Below, one piece after another: positions 7,121 through 14,918 of a stretch of 64,000 bases of DNA. The first letter of the stretch is position 1, and each line of letters begins with the position of its first letter. A program made the position numbers and the translations under genes. This stretch comes from an uncultured Oscillospiraceae bacterium. Lineage in GTDB: Bacteria > Bacillota > Clostridia > Oscillospirales > Oscillospiraceae. The stretch covers positions 1 to 64,000 of the forward strand of contig CAKUDE010000007.1 of NCBI GenBank assembly GCA_934645175.1. The letters are read 5' to 3'. A model generated the notes under the pieces. That model was given only the letters and a program-made list of their open reading frames with translations. It did no database searches and was not told where the DNA came from.

Positions 7121-8047
7121 TTATTTCGCAACCGTCTGTCTTGCGTGATAGGTCAGGCCCTTCGGGTAGAAGAAGCGCACCGCCTGCGGCACGACCTCGA
7201 AAACCGCCTGCTTCGCCATGAGCAGCTCACCGTCAAGATTGATTTCACTCGGTCTGTCGCAGAGAACCTCGATGCGGCGGCAGCGGAAGTGCTTCACCAG
7301 GTCGGGAATGTCCTCATAGCGCCCGGCCTTATATTTTCCGATTACATTCGCCACGGTCAGGCGCGAAACGGCCTTGACCAACAGTACGTCAAGCAGACCG
7401 TCGTCCGGCTCTGCGACGGGTACGGGATTGAAGCTGCCGCCGTACCAGCGGCCGTTCGCGATGCAGATCAGCGATTGCCGCGCATCAAAGCGCTGCCCGT
7501 CGAGATCAACCACAAAGTGCTGATGCACGCCCTTGATCAGGTTGATGCCGGTCGAGAGGATATAGGCGCCGTTACCCGTAACAAGCGGCAGGCGCTTGTA
7601 TTTTCCGATAGCGGTGCCGATCCGCGCGTCAAATCCCATCGAACAGACGTTAAGCGAATACATCCCGCCGCAGCGGATCAGATCAAAGCGCGCCTGCTCC
7701 GCATTGAGCAGACGGTCCAGATCGCGGAATGCGGTCGGCTCGGAAAAAATCTTGACAAAATCGTTGCCCGAACCGCCGGGGAAATGTGTCGCGGCGGCGT
7801 TCTCAAAGCCCGCAATGCCGTTGACAACCTCGTTGAGCGTACCGTCGCCGCCGCAGGCATAGACACGCAGCTCCCCGCCCTTCGCAGCCGCGTCACGCGC
7901 GATGGCGGTGCAGTCGCCGCGCGCACGGGACACAAAGATCTCATAGTCCAGTCCTTTCGCGCCGCAAACGGAATGGATTTTCTCGCTGAATTCACCGGTC
8001 TGGTCGTATTTCCCCGCAGCCGGGTTGATAATAAATACATGCTTCAT
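7121..8047 (-). CDS. YegS/DgkB-type diacylglycerol (lipid) kinase
   Basis: A 308-residue cytoplasmic lipid kinase with the DAGK catalytic domain at the N-terminus: NPAAGK (residues 8-13), GGDGTLNEVVNG (66-77, nucleotide binding) and PGGSGNDFVK (90-99), followed by the C-terminal beta-sandwich domain (VEPDDGLLDVLLV type segment). Members phosphorylate diacylglycerol from lipoteichoic-acid turnover to phosphatidate, or act on undecaprenol or other lipids; which lipid cannot be told here. Its ATG overlaps the stop codon of the RNA methyltransferase gene upstream (ATGA), so it is the second gene of a two-gene operon with a terminator at 7057-7091. Confidence 0.9.
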   Translation of the reverse strand: MKHVFIINPAAGKYDQTGEFSEKIHSVCGAKGLDYEIFVSRARGDCTAIARDAAAKGGELRVYACGGDGTLNEVVNGIAGFENAAATHFPGGSGNDFVKIFSEPTAFRDLDRLLNAEQARFDLIRCGGMYSLNVCSMGFDARIGTAIGKYKRLPLVTGNGAYILSTGINLIKGVHQHFVVDLDGQRFDARQSLICIANGRWYGGSFNPVPVAEPDDGLLDVLLVKAVSRLTVANVIGKYKAGRYEDIPDLVKHFRCRRIEVLCDRPSEINLDGELLMAKQAVFEVVPQAVRFFYPKGLTYHARQTVAK

Positions 8048-9171
8048 TTGCTTCGCCCCTCAAAATACATATAAACATTGCACTGCAGCCTGCCATTATA
8101 CATCTTGCGTTTCCGATTGGCGGGCTTGCCGAAAAAGTGTTCAAATTCAGGATCGGAGGAGATAATATACTTGCTCCAGCGGTCGGCAAAGCGCAGATGT
8201 CGGCCGAAATCACGCATGAGCCGCTGCGCGTCGCGCACCTCGCCCATCCGCTCGCCGTAGGGCGGATTGCAAACGATCACGCCGCTCTCCGCGGGCAGGC
8301 TGCGCTTTGTTGCGTCGGCCTCGTAGAAATCGATATACTGCGCCACACCGGCTTTTTTCGCATTGGCAATGGCGATGCCGAGACTGGCCGGGTCAATGTC
8401 CGTGCCGAGGATGCGATAGTCGCCGCGATATTCCAGATCGCGGGCCTCATCGCGCGCCTGCTGCCAGACCGTCTGCGGCAGGAAATCCCAGCGCTGCGCG
8501 GCGAAGGGGCGGTTCAGGCCGGGTGCGCGGTTGAGCGCGGTCAGCGCCGCTTCAATGGCGATTGTTCCGGAGCCACAGAAGGGATCCCAGAAGAAGTCGC
8601 GGCCGCGATAGCGCGACAGATTGACCATCGCGGCGGCCATCGTTTCGTGCAGAGGCGCCTCATTGCCTACGGCGCGGTAGCCGCGCTTGTGCAGACTGAC
8701 GCCGGAGGTATCGAGAAACACCTCACAGTGATCCTTCAAAATAGAAAACCGCAACGGATAAACCTCACCGTTTTCCGGGAGCCAGCTCACGCCGTAGTGC
8801 GCGCCGAGGCGATCAACCGCCGCCTTTTTGGCAATGGACTGACAATCCGGTACGGAATGAAGCTGGGAATCCAGGCTGTAGCCCTTGACGGGAAACACGC
8901 CGTTGAGAGGAATGAAGCGCTCCAGCGCAATGGCCTTCACCCCCTGATACAGCTCCTCGAAGCTGCGCGCGGGAAATGCGGCCAGACGGATCATGACGCG
9001 TTCGGCCATACGCAAACGCAGATTGGTTCGCGCAAGATCCATCGCATCACCGGTAAAATAGACGCGGCGGTCCTCCACACGCACATCCTGCATATTCATG
9101 CGGCGCAGCTCGTCGCCGACCAGACCCTCCAACCCGAACAGGCAGGGCGCCATCATTGTAAAGCGTTCCAT
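8044..9171 (-). CDS. THUMP-domain class I SAM-dependent RNA methyltransferase (RlmL/YpsC-like)
   Basis: A 375-residue enzyme of the RlmL-N/YpsC family, expected to make N2-methylguanosine in 23S rRNA. It has an N-terminal THUMP domain (about residues 45-155), then a methyltransferase domain with DPFCGSGTIAIEAAL (motif I, about 190-204), GTDIDPASLGIAIANAKKAGV and the catalytic NPPYGERMG (about 305). The start is the ATG with AAGGAG upstream at 9171; an in-frame extension to 9234 would cross the promoter. It is transcribed from a strong promoter at 9206-9234 and coupled by a 4-base overlap to the lipid kinase. Confidence 0.9.
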   Translation of the reverse strand: MERFTMMAPCLFGLEGLVGDELRRMNMQDVRVEDRRVYFTGDAMDLARTNLRLRMAERVMIRLAAFPARSFEELYQGVKAIALERFIPLNGVFPVKGYSLDSQLHSVPDCQSIAKKAAVDRLGAHYGVSWLPENGEVYPLRFSILKDHCEVFLDTSGVSLHKRGYRAVGNEAPLHETMAAAMVNLSRYRGRDFFWDPFCGSGTIAIEAALTALNRAPGLNRPFAAQRWDFLPQTVWQQARDEARDLEYRGDYRILGTDIDPASLGIAIANAKKAGVAQYIDFYEADATKRSLPAESGVIVCNPPYGERMGEVRDAQRLMRDFGRHLRFADRWSKYIISSDPEFEHFFGKPANRKRKMYNGRLQCNVYMYFEGRSK

Positions 9172-9205
9172 AGACTCTCCTTTGATCACTGCAAAGCTAA
9201 CGATT

Positions 9206-9234
9206 ATTATACCGCGCCGCAGCGCTGTTTGCAA
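9206..9234 (-). promoter_or_regulatory. Promoter of the RNA methyltransferase-lipid kinase operon
   Basis: Minus strand -35 TTGCAA (9234-9229), 17-base spacer, perfect -10 TATAAT (9211-9206). Confidence 0.85.
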
Positions 9235-9342
9235 TGACGAATTTGTAAACCCGGAAGAAAGTTTCGATTTCCACAGATTCCTATTGACTTTTGCGTCATT
9301 TCATGTCAAACTGGTATCAGGCAGGAAAGGAGGAAGAAAACG

Positions 9343-9798
9343 ATGAATTCGGAATGGGTCTGGCTTGGGCTGACGGTGCTTTTCGCCGTGGCCGAAGCCG
9401 CAACGGCAGCGCTCGTGTCGCTGTGGTTTATCGGCGGCAGCCTTGCCGCACTTATCGCAGCGCTGTGCGGCGCGCCGCTCTGGCTGCAAATTGTACTGTT
9501 TTTCGCGGTGTCCGGACTGCTGCTGCTCCTGCTGCGGCCGCTGGTGCGCCGCACGGTCGATACGCGCAAGACCGTAATGAACGCCGAAAGCAACGTCGGC
9601 AAGGTCGTTCTGGTCACGGAGCGGATCGACAATCTGCACGAAACGGGCGCGGTAAAGATCAGCGGCGTGGAATGGAGCGCCCGAAGCGCCGACGGCTCGG
9701 TGATCGAGGTCGGCACGGCCGTCCGGGTCGCAAAGCTTGAAAGCGCAAAGGTACTTGTAGAACGCGCCGAGGTGCAGACCGCCTCCCGCGAGGATTGA
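9343..9798 (+). CDS. NfeD-family membrane protein
   Basis: A 151-residue NfeD-like protein (short form without the serine-protease domain). Two to three membrane segments are packed in the first 75 residues (MNSEWVWLGLTVLFAVAEAA; LAALIAALCGAPLWLQIVLFFAVSGLLLLLL), followed by a soluble OB-fold domain (GKVVLVTERIDNLHETGAVKISGVEWSARS, about 87-116) with the family GxxWxA pattern. NfeD proteins work with SPFH/flotillin proteins in membrane microdomains; such a gene follows at 9875. The ATG is preceded by AAGGAGGAAG. Confidence 0.88.
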   Translation: MNSEWVWLGLTVLFAVAEAATAALVSLWFIGGSLAALIAALCGAPLWLQIVLFFAVSGLLLLLLRPLVRRTVDTRKTVMNAESNVGKVVLVTERIDNLHETGAVKISGVEWSARSADGSVIEVGTAVRVAKLESAKVLVERAEVQTASRED

Positions 9799-9874
9799 CG
9801 AATCACAAAGGCGCATCGAACGTTTTACTCGAAGCTTATTCACTTTTTTCACCATACAACAAGGAGGATCATCT

Positions 9875-10780
9875 ATGGAGCCCTATCAGTGGATCATTAT
9901 CGGAGCGGCGGTGCTGCTGGTGTTTATCATCATCATCAAAAACATCTGCATCGTCCAGCAGTCCCGCGCATGGGTCGTGGAACGTCTCGGCGCGTTTTCC
10001 GCCGTCTGGGGCGTCGGCCTGCACTTTAAGGTGCCCTTCATTGAGCGCATCGCGCGGCGCATCAGCCTCAAGGAGCAGGTGCTCGACTACCCGCCCCAGC
10101 CGGTTATCACGAAGGATAACGTCACCATGCAGATCGACACCGTGGTCTATTTCCAGATCACTGACCCCAAGCTCTACACCTACGGCGTAGAAAACCCCAT
10201 GATGGCGATGGAAACGCTCACCGCCACCACCCTGCGTAACATCATCGGCGATCTTGAGCTGGACCAGACGCTTACCTCCCGCGACCTCATCAACACCAAT
10301 ATGCGCGCCATTTTGGACGAAGCCACCGATCCCTGGGGCATCAAGGTTACGCGCGTCGAGCTGAAAAATATTCTGCCGCCGCAGGATATTCAGAACTCCA
10401 TGGAAAAGCAGATGAAGGCCGAGCGCGACCGCCGTCAGGCTATCCTGCAGGCCGAGGGCACGAAGCACTCGCAGATTCTTGTCGCCGAGGGCGAGAAGGA
10501 ATCCGCCATTCTGCGCGCCGATGCAGAGAAGCAGTCTGCCATCCTGCGCGCACAGGGCCAGGCCGAGGCCATTCTTGCCGTGCAGAGGGCGACCGCCGAA
10601 GCCATGCGTCTGCTGAACGATGCCTGCCCGAACGATCAGGTAATCAAGCTCAAGGCTCTTGAGGCCATGCAGAAAATCGCCGACGGCAAGGCTACGAAAA
10701 TCATCATTCCCTCCGAGCTGCAAAGCCTGGCCGGCCTGGCGACCGGCCTGGTCGAGACGGTCAAGGAAGTCAAAGAATAA
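9875..10780 (+). CDS. SPFH/Band 7 protein (stomatin/QmcA-like)
   Basis: A 301-residue membrane-anchored SPFH-domain protein. One N-terminal membrane segment (about residues 6-22) is followed by the Band 7 domain (RAWVVERLGAFSAVWGVGLHFKVPF; ITKDNVTMQIDTVVYFQITDP) and a helical, charged coiled-coil region (MKAERDRRQAILQAEGTK, about 190-245) as in QmcA, stomatin and HflK. These form large ring or cage assemblies on the membrane that may control FtsH or organise lipids. It lies 76 bases after nfeD with a strong AAGGAGG site, the standard NfeD-SPFH pair, and is followed by a terminator. Confidence 0.92.
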   Translation: MEPYQWIIIGAAVLLVFIIIIKNICIVQQSRAWVVERLGAFSAVWGVGLHFKVPFIERIARRISLKEQVLDYPPQPVITKDNVTMQIDTVVYFQITDPKLYTYGVENPMMAMETLTATTLRNIIGDLELDQTLTSRDLINTNMRAILDEATDPWGIKVTRVELKNILPPQDIQNSMEKQMKAERDRRQAILQAEGTKHSQILVAEGEKESAILRADAEKQSAILRAQGQAEAILAVQRATAEAMRLLNDACPNDQVIKLKALEAMQKIADGKATKIIIPSELQSLAGLATGLVETVKEVKE

Positions 10781-10795
10781 CCCCCCCGCATAAAA

Positions 10796-10837
10796 GCCGC
10801 CCTGCCGGTAAAACCCGGCAGGGCGGCTCCGTTTTTT
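10796..10837. terminator. Bidirectional terminator between the SPFH and RyR genes
   Basis: GCCGCCCTGCCGG and CCGGCAGGGCGGC form a 13-base stem; the plus side continues TCCGTTTTTT and the minus side TTTTATG, so it can serve both converging units. Confidence 0.9.
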
Positions 10838-10899
10838 ATCCTGCAAGCGCTTCGTTGCAGGAATCGCAGTCCGGCGTCTTGCCGCCGGGTGCCCGTGTG

Positions 10900-11178
10900 T
10901 TATTTTGTGATTCGGTATCCCATGGAAAGGATCATCTTCAGGGTCTCCGCCGCCGTGCGGCGGTCATATTCCTTTTCCTCCTCGCTCAGCACCGCGTATG
11001 GGACAAGGCTGGGCGTCTGCCGGAGGGTATCGTCTCGCCTCGGGCCATAGCTCCATCCCTCGTCGAGCCGTCCTCGCGCCCAGACCTCATGGACATTTTC
11101 CGCTATCCGCTCCATCAGCTCCGACAGCTCCTCCGGTAAGACAATGTTGCTTGTATCGATCGGTTTCGGCTGATACAT
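10900..11178 (-). CDS. RyR-domain protein
   Basis: A roughly 92-residue protein that consists almost entirely of one RyR (ryanodine-receptor repeat, PF02026) domain: YQPKPIDTSNIVLPEEL, EVWARGRLDEGWSYGPRRDD, PYAVLSEEEKEYDRRTAAETLKMILSMGY. The domain occurs in bacterial and phage proteins as well as eukaryotic calcium channels; the bacterial function is unknown, though ligand binding is suspected. The second of two in-frame ATGs is preferred (11178) because the GGGAGGG site is 8 bases away from it but only 1-2 bases from the ATG at 11184. It is monocistronic with its own promoter. Confidence 0.85.
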   Translation of the reverse strand: MYQPKPIDTSNIVLPEELSELMERIAENVHEVWARGRLDEGWSYGPRRDDTLRQTPSLVPYAVLSEEEKEYDRRTAAETLKMILSMGYRITK

Positions 11179-11225
11179 GGCCATGCCCTCCCTTCCCGCC
11201 CGCAGGCGGCTCGTTTTTCTGATTC

Positions 11226-11254
11226 ATTGTATCATGTATTCATCACCGGTGCAA
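11226..11254 (-). promoter_or_regulatory. Promoter of the RyR gene
   Basis: Minus strand -35 TTGCAC (11254-11249), 17-base spacer, -10 TACAAT (11231-11226). Confidence 0.75.
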
Positions 11255-11296
11255 GGCACGGCAAGCCCCTTCGCCGAAAATTTTTGAAAAAAGGGC

Positions 11297-11325
11297 TTGA
11301 CATTTTCACACTAGTGATTATAATC
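11297..11325 (+). promoter_or_regulatory. Promoter and likely operator of padR
   Basis: -35 TTGACA (11297-11302), 16-base spacer, -10 TATAAT (11319-11324). The -10 is embedded in the perfect palindrome GATTATAATC (11316-11325), flanked by ACTA on the left and TAGT on the right. PadR regulators usually repress their own operon, so this is a reasonable autoregulatory site (inference). Confidence 0.75.
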
Positions 11326-11356
11326 TAGTAGTAGATATTTGAGAAAGGAGTTGCCT

Positions 11357-11683
11357 ATGAATACGCAATACAAAAAGGGCGTGCTGGAGCTTTGCGTGCT
11401 GTCGCTGCTGCACAAACACGACCGCTACGGTTACGAGATTTCCGAATACCTCTCCCGGCACATTGATATTGCCGACGGAACGGTTTACCCTATTTTGCGG
11501 AAGCTGAAGGCGGACGGTCTCCTGACCACCTATTTACAGGAGGAAAGCGGCGGCCCGCCGCGCAAGTACTACCGGCTCACCACACTCGGACGCGAAACTT
11601 ATCGCCGCGACTGCGCAGAGTATCTCAAATTTGCGCAGACGGTCAGAAATCTGTTGGAGGAAACACAAAATGACGAAGCATGA
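11357..11683 (+). CDS. PadR-family transcriptional regulator
   Basis: A 108-residue PadR-type winged-helix repressor: GVLELCVLSLLHKHDRYGYEISEYL (helices 1-3), DGTVYPILRKLKADGLLTT (recognition helix, about residues 40-58), then the wing EESGGPPRKYYRLTTLGRE and a C-terminal dimerisation helix. PadR proteins sense diverse ligands. The start is at the ATG behind GAAAGGAG rather than the upstream in-frame codon. It overlaps the next gene by 14 bases; PadR-HAAS pairs are common in Bacillota and usually control an envelope stress protein. Confidence 0.93.
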   Translation: MNTQYKKGVLELCVLSLLHKHDRYGYEISEYLSRHIDIADGTVYPILRKLKADGLLTTYLQEESGGPPRKYYRLTTLGRETYRRDCAEYLKFAQTVRNLLEETQNDEA

Positions 11684-12389
11684 GTTTATGACGCAGCTTG
11701 CCGATGCGCTGCACAAGAAAAATGTCGCGGATGCGGCGGATATCATGGAGGAATATGAGCAGCACTTTGCCTTTAAGCTGGCTGACGGCTACTCGGAGGA
11801 AGAAATTGCCGCCGGACTGGGCAACCCCGTCACGCTGGCTGCGCAATTCGGCGAAGCCGCCGCGTCCGTGCCGAACGGCGGACACAAGCCGTTGGTCGTT
11901 GCAGGGCTGTGTATCGCCGATTTGTTTTCGGGGCTTCTTTATGTACTGCTTGCCGCATGGGAAGTCGTTTTGGCGGTAGCGTCCGTGTCGTTTGCGGTGG
12001 TTGCCGTCTGCCTTTTGGGACGGCTGGAGCTGTATGGAATCCCGACCGTTCCCTACGGCTGCGCAGCGATCCTTGCGGTTGCCTGCGCGGCGCTGGCCGT
12101 GCTCGGTATCGTCGGATGCGTCTACTACGCCGCTTTTCTGCGGCAGCTCGCCCGCGCCTATGGACGCTTCCACCGCAATGCGTTGGCCGGCGCCTCCGGC
12201 GGCGCAAGCCTTCCTCCGCTGCCGGTCGCACCGCAGTTTCTGCCGAAAACAAAGCGCAGCCTACGCGCAGCCGCACTGATCGCTCTGGCCGTATTTGCAG
12301 TCGGATTTGTTCTGGCCTTTATTGCCTGCAGTCTCTCCGCCGGAACGCTGCAATTCTGGCACGCCTGGAACTGGTTCGGCGGGCATTAA
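11670..12389 (+). CDS. HAAS/DUF1700 domain membrane protein
   Basis: A 239-residue protein with an N-terminal HAAS (DUF1700) domain (MTKHEFMTQLADALHKK, then IMEEYEQHFAFKLADGYSEEEIAAGLGNP, residues 1-55), followed by four hydrophobic segments (about 75-105, 108-130, 135-160 and 208-230). HAAS proteins are membrane partners of PadR regulators. In most genomes a DUF4097 adhesin-like gene follows; here the operon ends with a terminator instead. Start chosen at the ATG inside padR with TTGGAGG eight bases upstream. Confidence 0.85.
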   Translation: MTKHEFMTQLADALHKKNVADAADIMEEYEQHFAFKLADGYSEEEIAAGLGNPVTLAAQFGEAAASVPNGGHKPLVVAGLCIADLFSGLLYVLLAAWEVVLAVASVSFAVVAVCLLGRLELYGIPTVPYGCAAILAVACAALAVLGIVGCVYYAAFLRQLARAYGRFHRNALAGASGGASLPPLPVAPQFLPKTKRSLRAAALIALAVFAVGFVLAFIACSLSAGTLQFWHAWNWFGGH

Positions 12390-12395
12390 CAGGAA

Positions 12396-12431
12396 GCGAT
12401 GCAGTCCTTACGGACTGCATCGCTCTGTTTT
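12396..12431. terminator. Terminator of the padR-HAAS operon
   Basis: GCGATGCAGTCC and GGACTGCATCGC form a 12-base stem, followed on the plus strand by TCTGTTTT. It overlaps the stop codon of the convergent NUDIX gene. Confidence 0.85.
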
Positions 12432-12975
12432 ACTTCTCCGTAGTATGTGTGGTGTCCGAGGCTGTCAGGATTCCCATGCCGCAGCGCATGAAAAACAGCA
12501 GCTCCACAAAATGCGGCGAAAGCGGGAGGAACGAACCGTCCGCAAGCATCTGCAGGACACGCTCCCGATCGGCCCAGCACGCTGCCTGAACCTCTTCGGG
12601 CTGAAGTCGCAGCTCCGACGGGTTCACATCGCATTCGATCAGATAAAAATCGTCAAATCCGCCCTCAAAATTCACCGTCAGCGCCGTTTGGAACTTCTCC
12701 GGCGGCAGCAAAAGGCCCAGCTCCTCGAAAAGCTCCCGCCGCGCTGCCTGCGCGCTCGTTTCTCCGGCGATCGCGCTCCCCCCGGCCGACACATCCCAAA
12801 GATTGGACCACCCGGCCTTAAAGGGCTGGCGCTGCTGGATCAGAAGCTCTCCTCCGGAATTGAACACACAAACGTGTACTACAAGGCGAAATGTGCCCTC
12901 CGGCTGTGCATCGCCGCGCACCATCGTCCGGTGCAGCTTCACACGGTTTTCGTCATAAAGATCCCACAGCTCCAT
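12430..12975 (-). CDS. NUDIX hydrolase (YfcD/IPP-isomerase-like)
   Basis: A 181-residue NUDIX enzyme. The Nudix box (GGSAIAGETSAQAARRELFE then ELG, about residues 63-85) matches GX5EX7REUXEEXGU. The start WDLYDENRVKLHRTMVRGD and the QRQPFKAGWSNLWDVSAGG segment resemble the YfcD / isopentenyl-diphosphate-isomerase-like branch. Substrate unknown. The ATG is preceded by CAGGAGG. The frame stays open upstream through the tRNA gene but that is not coding. No promoter is visible in the 25 bases between it and the tRNA terminator. Confidence 0.88.
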   Translation of the reverse strand: MELWDLYDENRVKLHRTMVRGDAQPEGTFRLVVHVCVFNSGGELLIQQRQPFKAGWSNLWDVSAGGSAIAGETSAQAARRELFEELGLLLPPEKFQTALTVNFEGGFDDFYLIECDVNPSELRLQPEEVQAACWADRERVLQMLADGSFLPLSPHFVELLFFMRCGMGILTASDTTHTTEK

Positions 12976-13000
12976 TGCACTTCCTCCTGACTTAGAAAAT

Positions 13001-13035
13001 AAAAAGCCCACCGTAACAGAATTACGGTGGGCTTT
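13001..13035 (-). terminator. Terminator of tRNA-Gln
   Basis: On the minus strand AAAGCCCACCGTAA and TTACGGTGGGCTTT form a 14-base stem with a 5-base loop, followed by TTATTTTC. The stem starts at the last base of the tRNA CCA end. Confidence 0.9.
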
Positions 13036-13108
13036 GGCAGCGGGTGAAGGATTCGAACCCTCACAAACGGAGTCAGAGTCCGGTGTGCTACCTTTACACA
13101 AACCCGCT
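13035..13108 (-). tRNA. tRNA-Gln (anticodon CTG)
   Basis: A 74-base cloverleaf on the minus strand: acceptor AGCGGGT/ACCCGCT, D-arm GTGT with AAAGGTA loop, anticodon loop CTCTGAC giving CTG (reads CAG, Gln), T-arm GAGGG-TTCGAAT-CCTTC, discriminator G and encoded CCA. The first pair of the anticodon stem (C-U) is mismatched. Promoter at 13137-13164. Confidence 0.95.
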
Positions 13109-13136
13109 ATGCCGTCTGCGCCGAAACGCATATGTT

Positions 13137-13164
13137 ATTATACGCATTTTCTTCGGAAAGTCAA
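13137..13164 (-). promoter_or_regulatory. Promoter of tRNA-Gln
   Basis: Minus strand -35 TTGACT (13164-13159), 16-base spacer, perfect -10 TATAAT (13142-13137), about 30 bases before the mature 5' end. Confidence 0.85.
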
Positions 13165-13192
13165 GCCTCTTTTTGCATTTTCCGAAATTTTT

Positions 13193-13873
13193 TCACAGAA
13201 TCGCCCGCAGCTCCGCAAGCGAACGGATTTCATAGTCCGGTTTCAGCTCCGGACGGCCGGGCTTTCCGGCAGGATTGAACCAGCAGGTTCGGATTCCGGC
13301 GTTTTTGCCGCCCTGAATATCGCTGCTCAGGCTGTCACCGACGATAATCGCCTGCTCCGGGTCAAAGCCGTCGATGCGAGCAAAGCAGTAGTCAAAATAT
13401 GCCTTTTCCGGCTTGTGATGGCCGGTCGTCTCGGAGATGAAGATCTGCCGGAACCAGCGATACAAATCCGCGCTCTCCAGCCGCGCATACTGTGTGCGTG
13501 CTACGCCGTTCGAGGCCAGATACAGCTCATATTTCGGAAACAGGTACTCCAGCAGCTCCGGTGCGCCGTCAACAAACCAGTGGCCGACGGCCAGATGCGT
13601 TTCGTAGACCGCATTACACTGCACCGGGTCGATTGCAAGTCCGCGTTCCGCGAAAAGCGCCGCAAAACGCCCCGTCAGCACCTCGCCGCGCGTAATCTCG
13701 CCACGCTCCATTGCTTCCCAATAAGCGCGGTTGATCTCCTTATAACGCGCCAGAAGCGCGTCCGTCGGCTCCACGCCGAATGCACGAAACGCTTTTTCCA
13801 GAGCTACGCGCTCCGCCGCGCCAAAATCAAGCAGCGTGTCGTCCAGATCGAGAAATACAAATCGCATAGTCAT
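13193..13873 (-). CDS. HAD-family hydrolase, YjjG-like nucleotidase
   Basis: A 226-residue HAD-superfamily phosphatase. Motif I FLDLDDTLLDFG (about residues 7-18), motif II LASNGV, the motif III lysine in HHKPEKAYFD and motif IV IIVGDSLSSDIQGG (about 175-188) are all present. The sequence matches the YjjG / YfnB pyrimidine-nucleotidase branch, which removes phosphate from noncanonical nucleotides. Its ATG overlaps the stop of the glycosyltransferase gene by 4 bases (ATGA), so the two form an operon. Confidence 0.88.
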   Translation of the reverse strand: MTMRFVFLDLDDTLLDFGAAERVALEKAFRAFGVEPTDALLARYKEINRAYWEAMERGEITRGEVLTGRFAALFAERGLAIDPVQCNAVYETHLAVGHWFVDGAPELLEYLFPKYELYLASNGVARTQYARLESADLYRWFRQIFISETTGHHKPEKAYFDYCFARIDGFDPEQAIIVGDSLSSDIQGGKNAGIRTCWFNPAGKPGRPELKPDYEIRSLAELRAIL

Positions 13874-14781
13874 TCACAGGTTTCCGCAACGATAAAGCGC
13901 GGACGATCCTTAATCTCCTCGTAAATATTGCCGATATAATAGCCGATGATACCGAGGCTGATCATAATCAGGCTGCCCATAAACAGCAGCAGGATGATGA
14001 CGGTCGTAAAGCCGCCGAGCGCAACACCCGCGATCTTCTGCACAAGCGCAACAATGCCCATCACGATTGAGACAATCAGCGCCACAACACCGAGAACGGT
14101 CACAAGATGCAGCGGCATGGCCGTGAAGGCGGTAATGTTCGACAGCGCATAGCGGATCAGCGCCTTCGTGGACCATTTGGAATGCCCGGCGGTACGCTCA
14201 CGCACCTCATAGGGTACCTCGGCAGTGGTAAATCCTACCCAAGACGACAGCGCACGGAAAAAGGCGCGCTTTTCACGCATGGTCAGAAGCACGTCCACCG
14301 CTCTGCGGTCAAGCAGCTTAAAGTCCGACGCACGGGACATATCGATCTTTGTCGCGCGGCTGATCATGGAATAGAAGGTCCGTGCCGCAAAGCGGTGCGC
14401 CGCCGACTCCTTTCCGCGGTCGGCCTTGACGCCCTCAACGACCTGCGCGCCGCCCTGCCACAGCCGATACATCTCCACAAGCTTCTCCGGCGGATGCTGC
14501 AAATCGCAGTCGATCACGGCGACGCAATCGCCCTTCGCATGGCTCAGGCCGGCAAAAATTGCCGCTTCTTTCCCGAAATTGCGCGAAAAGCGCACGCCGC
14601 GCACGCATTGGTCAGCCGTGCGGGCGGCGACGATGGCTTGCCAGGTAGCATCGCGCGAGCCGTCGTCCACAAAGACAAGCTCATATGCAATGGAAGCCCC
14701 GCGCAGCACGGACGCAATGGTCTCGGCTGCCGACGGGACGGTTTCCTGTTCATTAAATGCCGGAATGACAACGCTCAGCAT
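13870..14781 (-). CDS. Family 2 glycosyltransferase, DPM1/GtrB-like, membrane-anchored
   Basis: A 303-residue GT2 enzyme. It starts with MLSVVIPAFNEQETV, has VFVDDGSRDATW (about 36-47), the metal-binding DCDLQHPPE (about 92-100) and two C-terminal membrane segments (about 230-255 and 265-290), as in GtrB, ArnC and YkoT. Such enzymes load a sugar from a nucleotide sugar onto undecaprenyl or dolichyl phosphate for wall or teichoic-acid decoration. The ATG follows GAGGAGG by 7 bases; an upstream extension is not needed. Operon with the downstream HAD gene. Confidence 0.9.
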   Translation of the reverse strand: MLSVVIPAFNEQETVPSAAETIASVLRGASIAYELVFVDDGSRDATWQAIVAARTADQCVRGVRFSRNFGKEAAIFAGLSHAKGDCVAVIDCDLQHPPEKLVEMYRLWQGGAQVVEGVKADRGKESAAHRFAARTFYSMISRATKIDMSRASDFKLLDRRAVDVLLTMREKRAFFRALSSWVGFTTAEVPYEVRERTAGHSKWSTKALIRYALSNITAFTAMPLHLVTVLGVVALIVSIVMGIVALVQKIAGVALGGFTTVIILLLFMGSLIMISLGIIGYYIGNIYEEIKDRPRFIVAETCE

Positions 14782-14815
14782 GATGCTGCCTCCTCGGTGA
14801 AAAATCCTGTGGTTT

Positions 14816-14844
14816 ATTTTATTACAATGCGGGGAAAATGTCAA
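14816..14844 (-). promoter_or_regulatory. Promoter of the glycosyltransferase-HAD operon
   Basis: Minus strand perfect -35 TTGACA (14844-14839), 17-base spacer, -10 TAAAAT (14821-14816). Confidence 0.85.
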
Positions 14845-14851
14845 TCGCCCA

Positions 14852-14880
14852 TTGCGAAAATGCGGGGTTTATGCTATGAT
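14852..14880 (+). promoter_or_regulatory. Promoter of ansA
   Basis: -35 TTGCGA (14852-14857), 17-base spacer, -10 TATGAT (14875-14880), back to back with the glycosyltransferase promoter. Confidence 0.7.
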
Positions 14881-14918
14881 AGGAAGACAATCGGACACAA
14901 AGGGAAGGAGCTTTTGCC

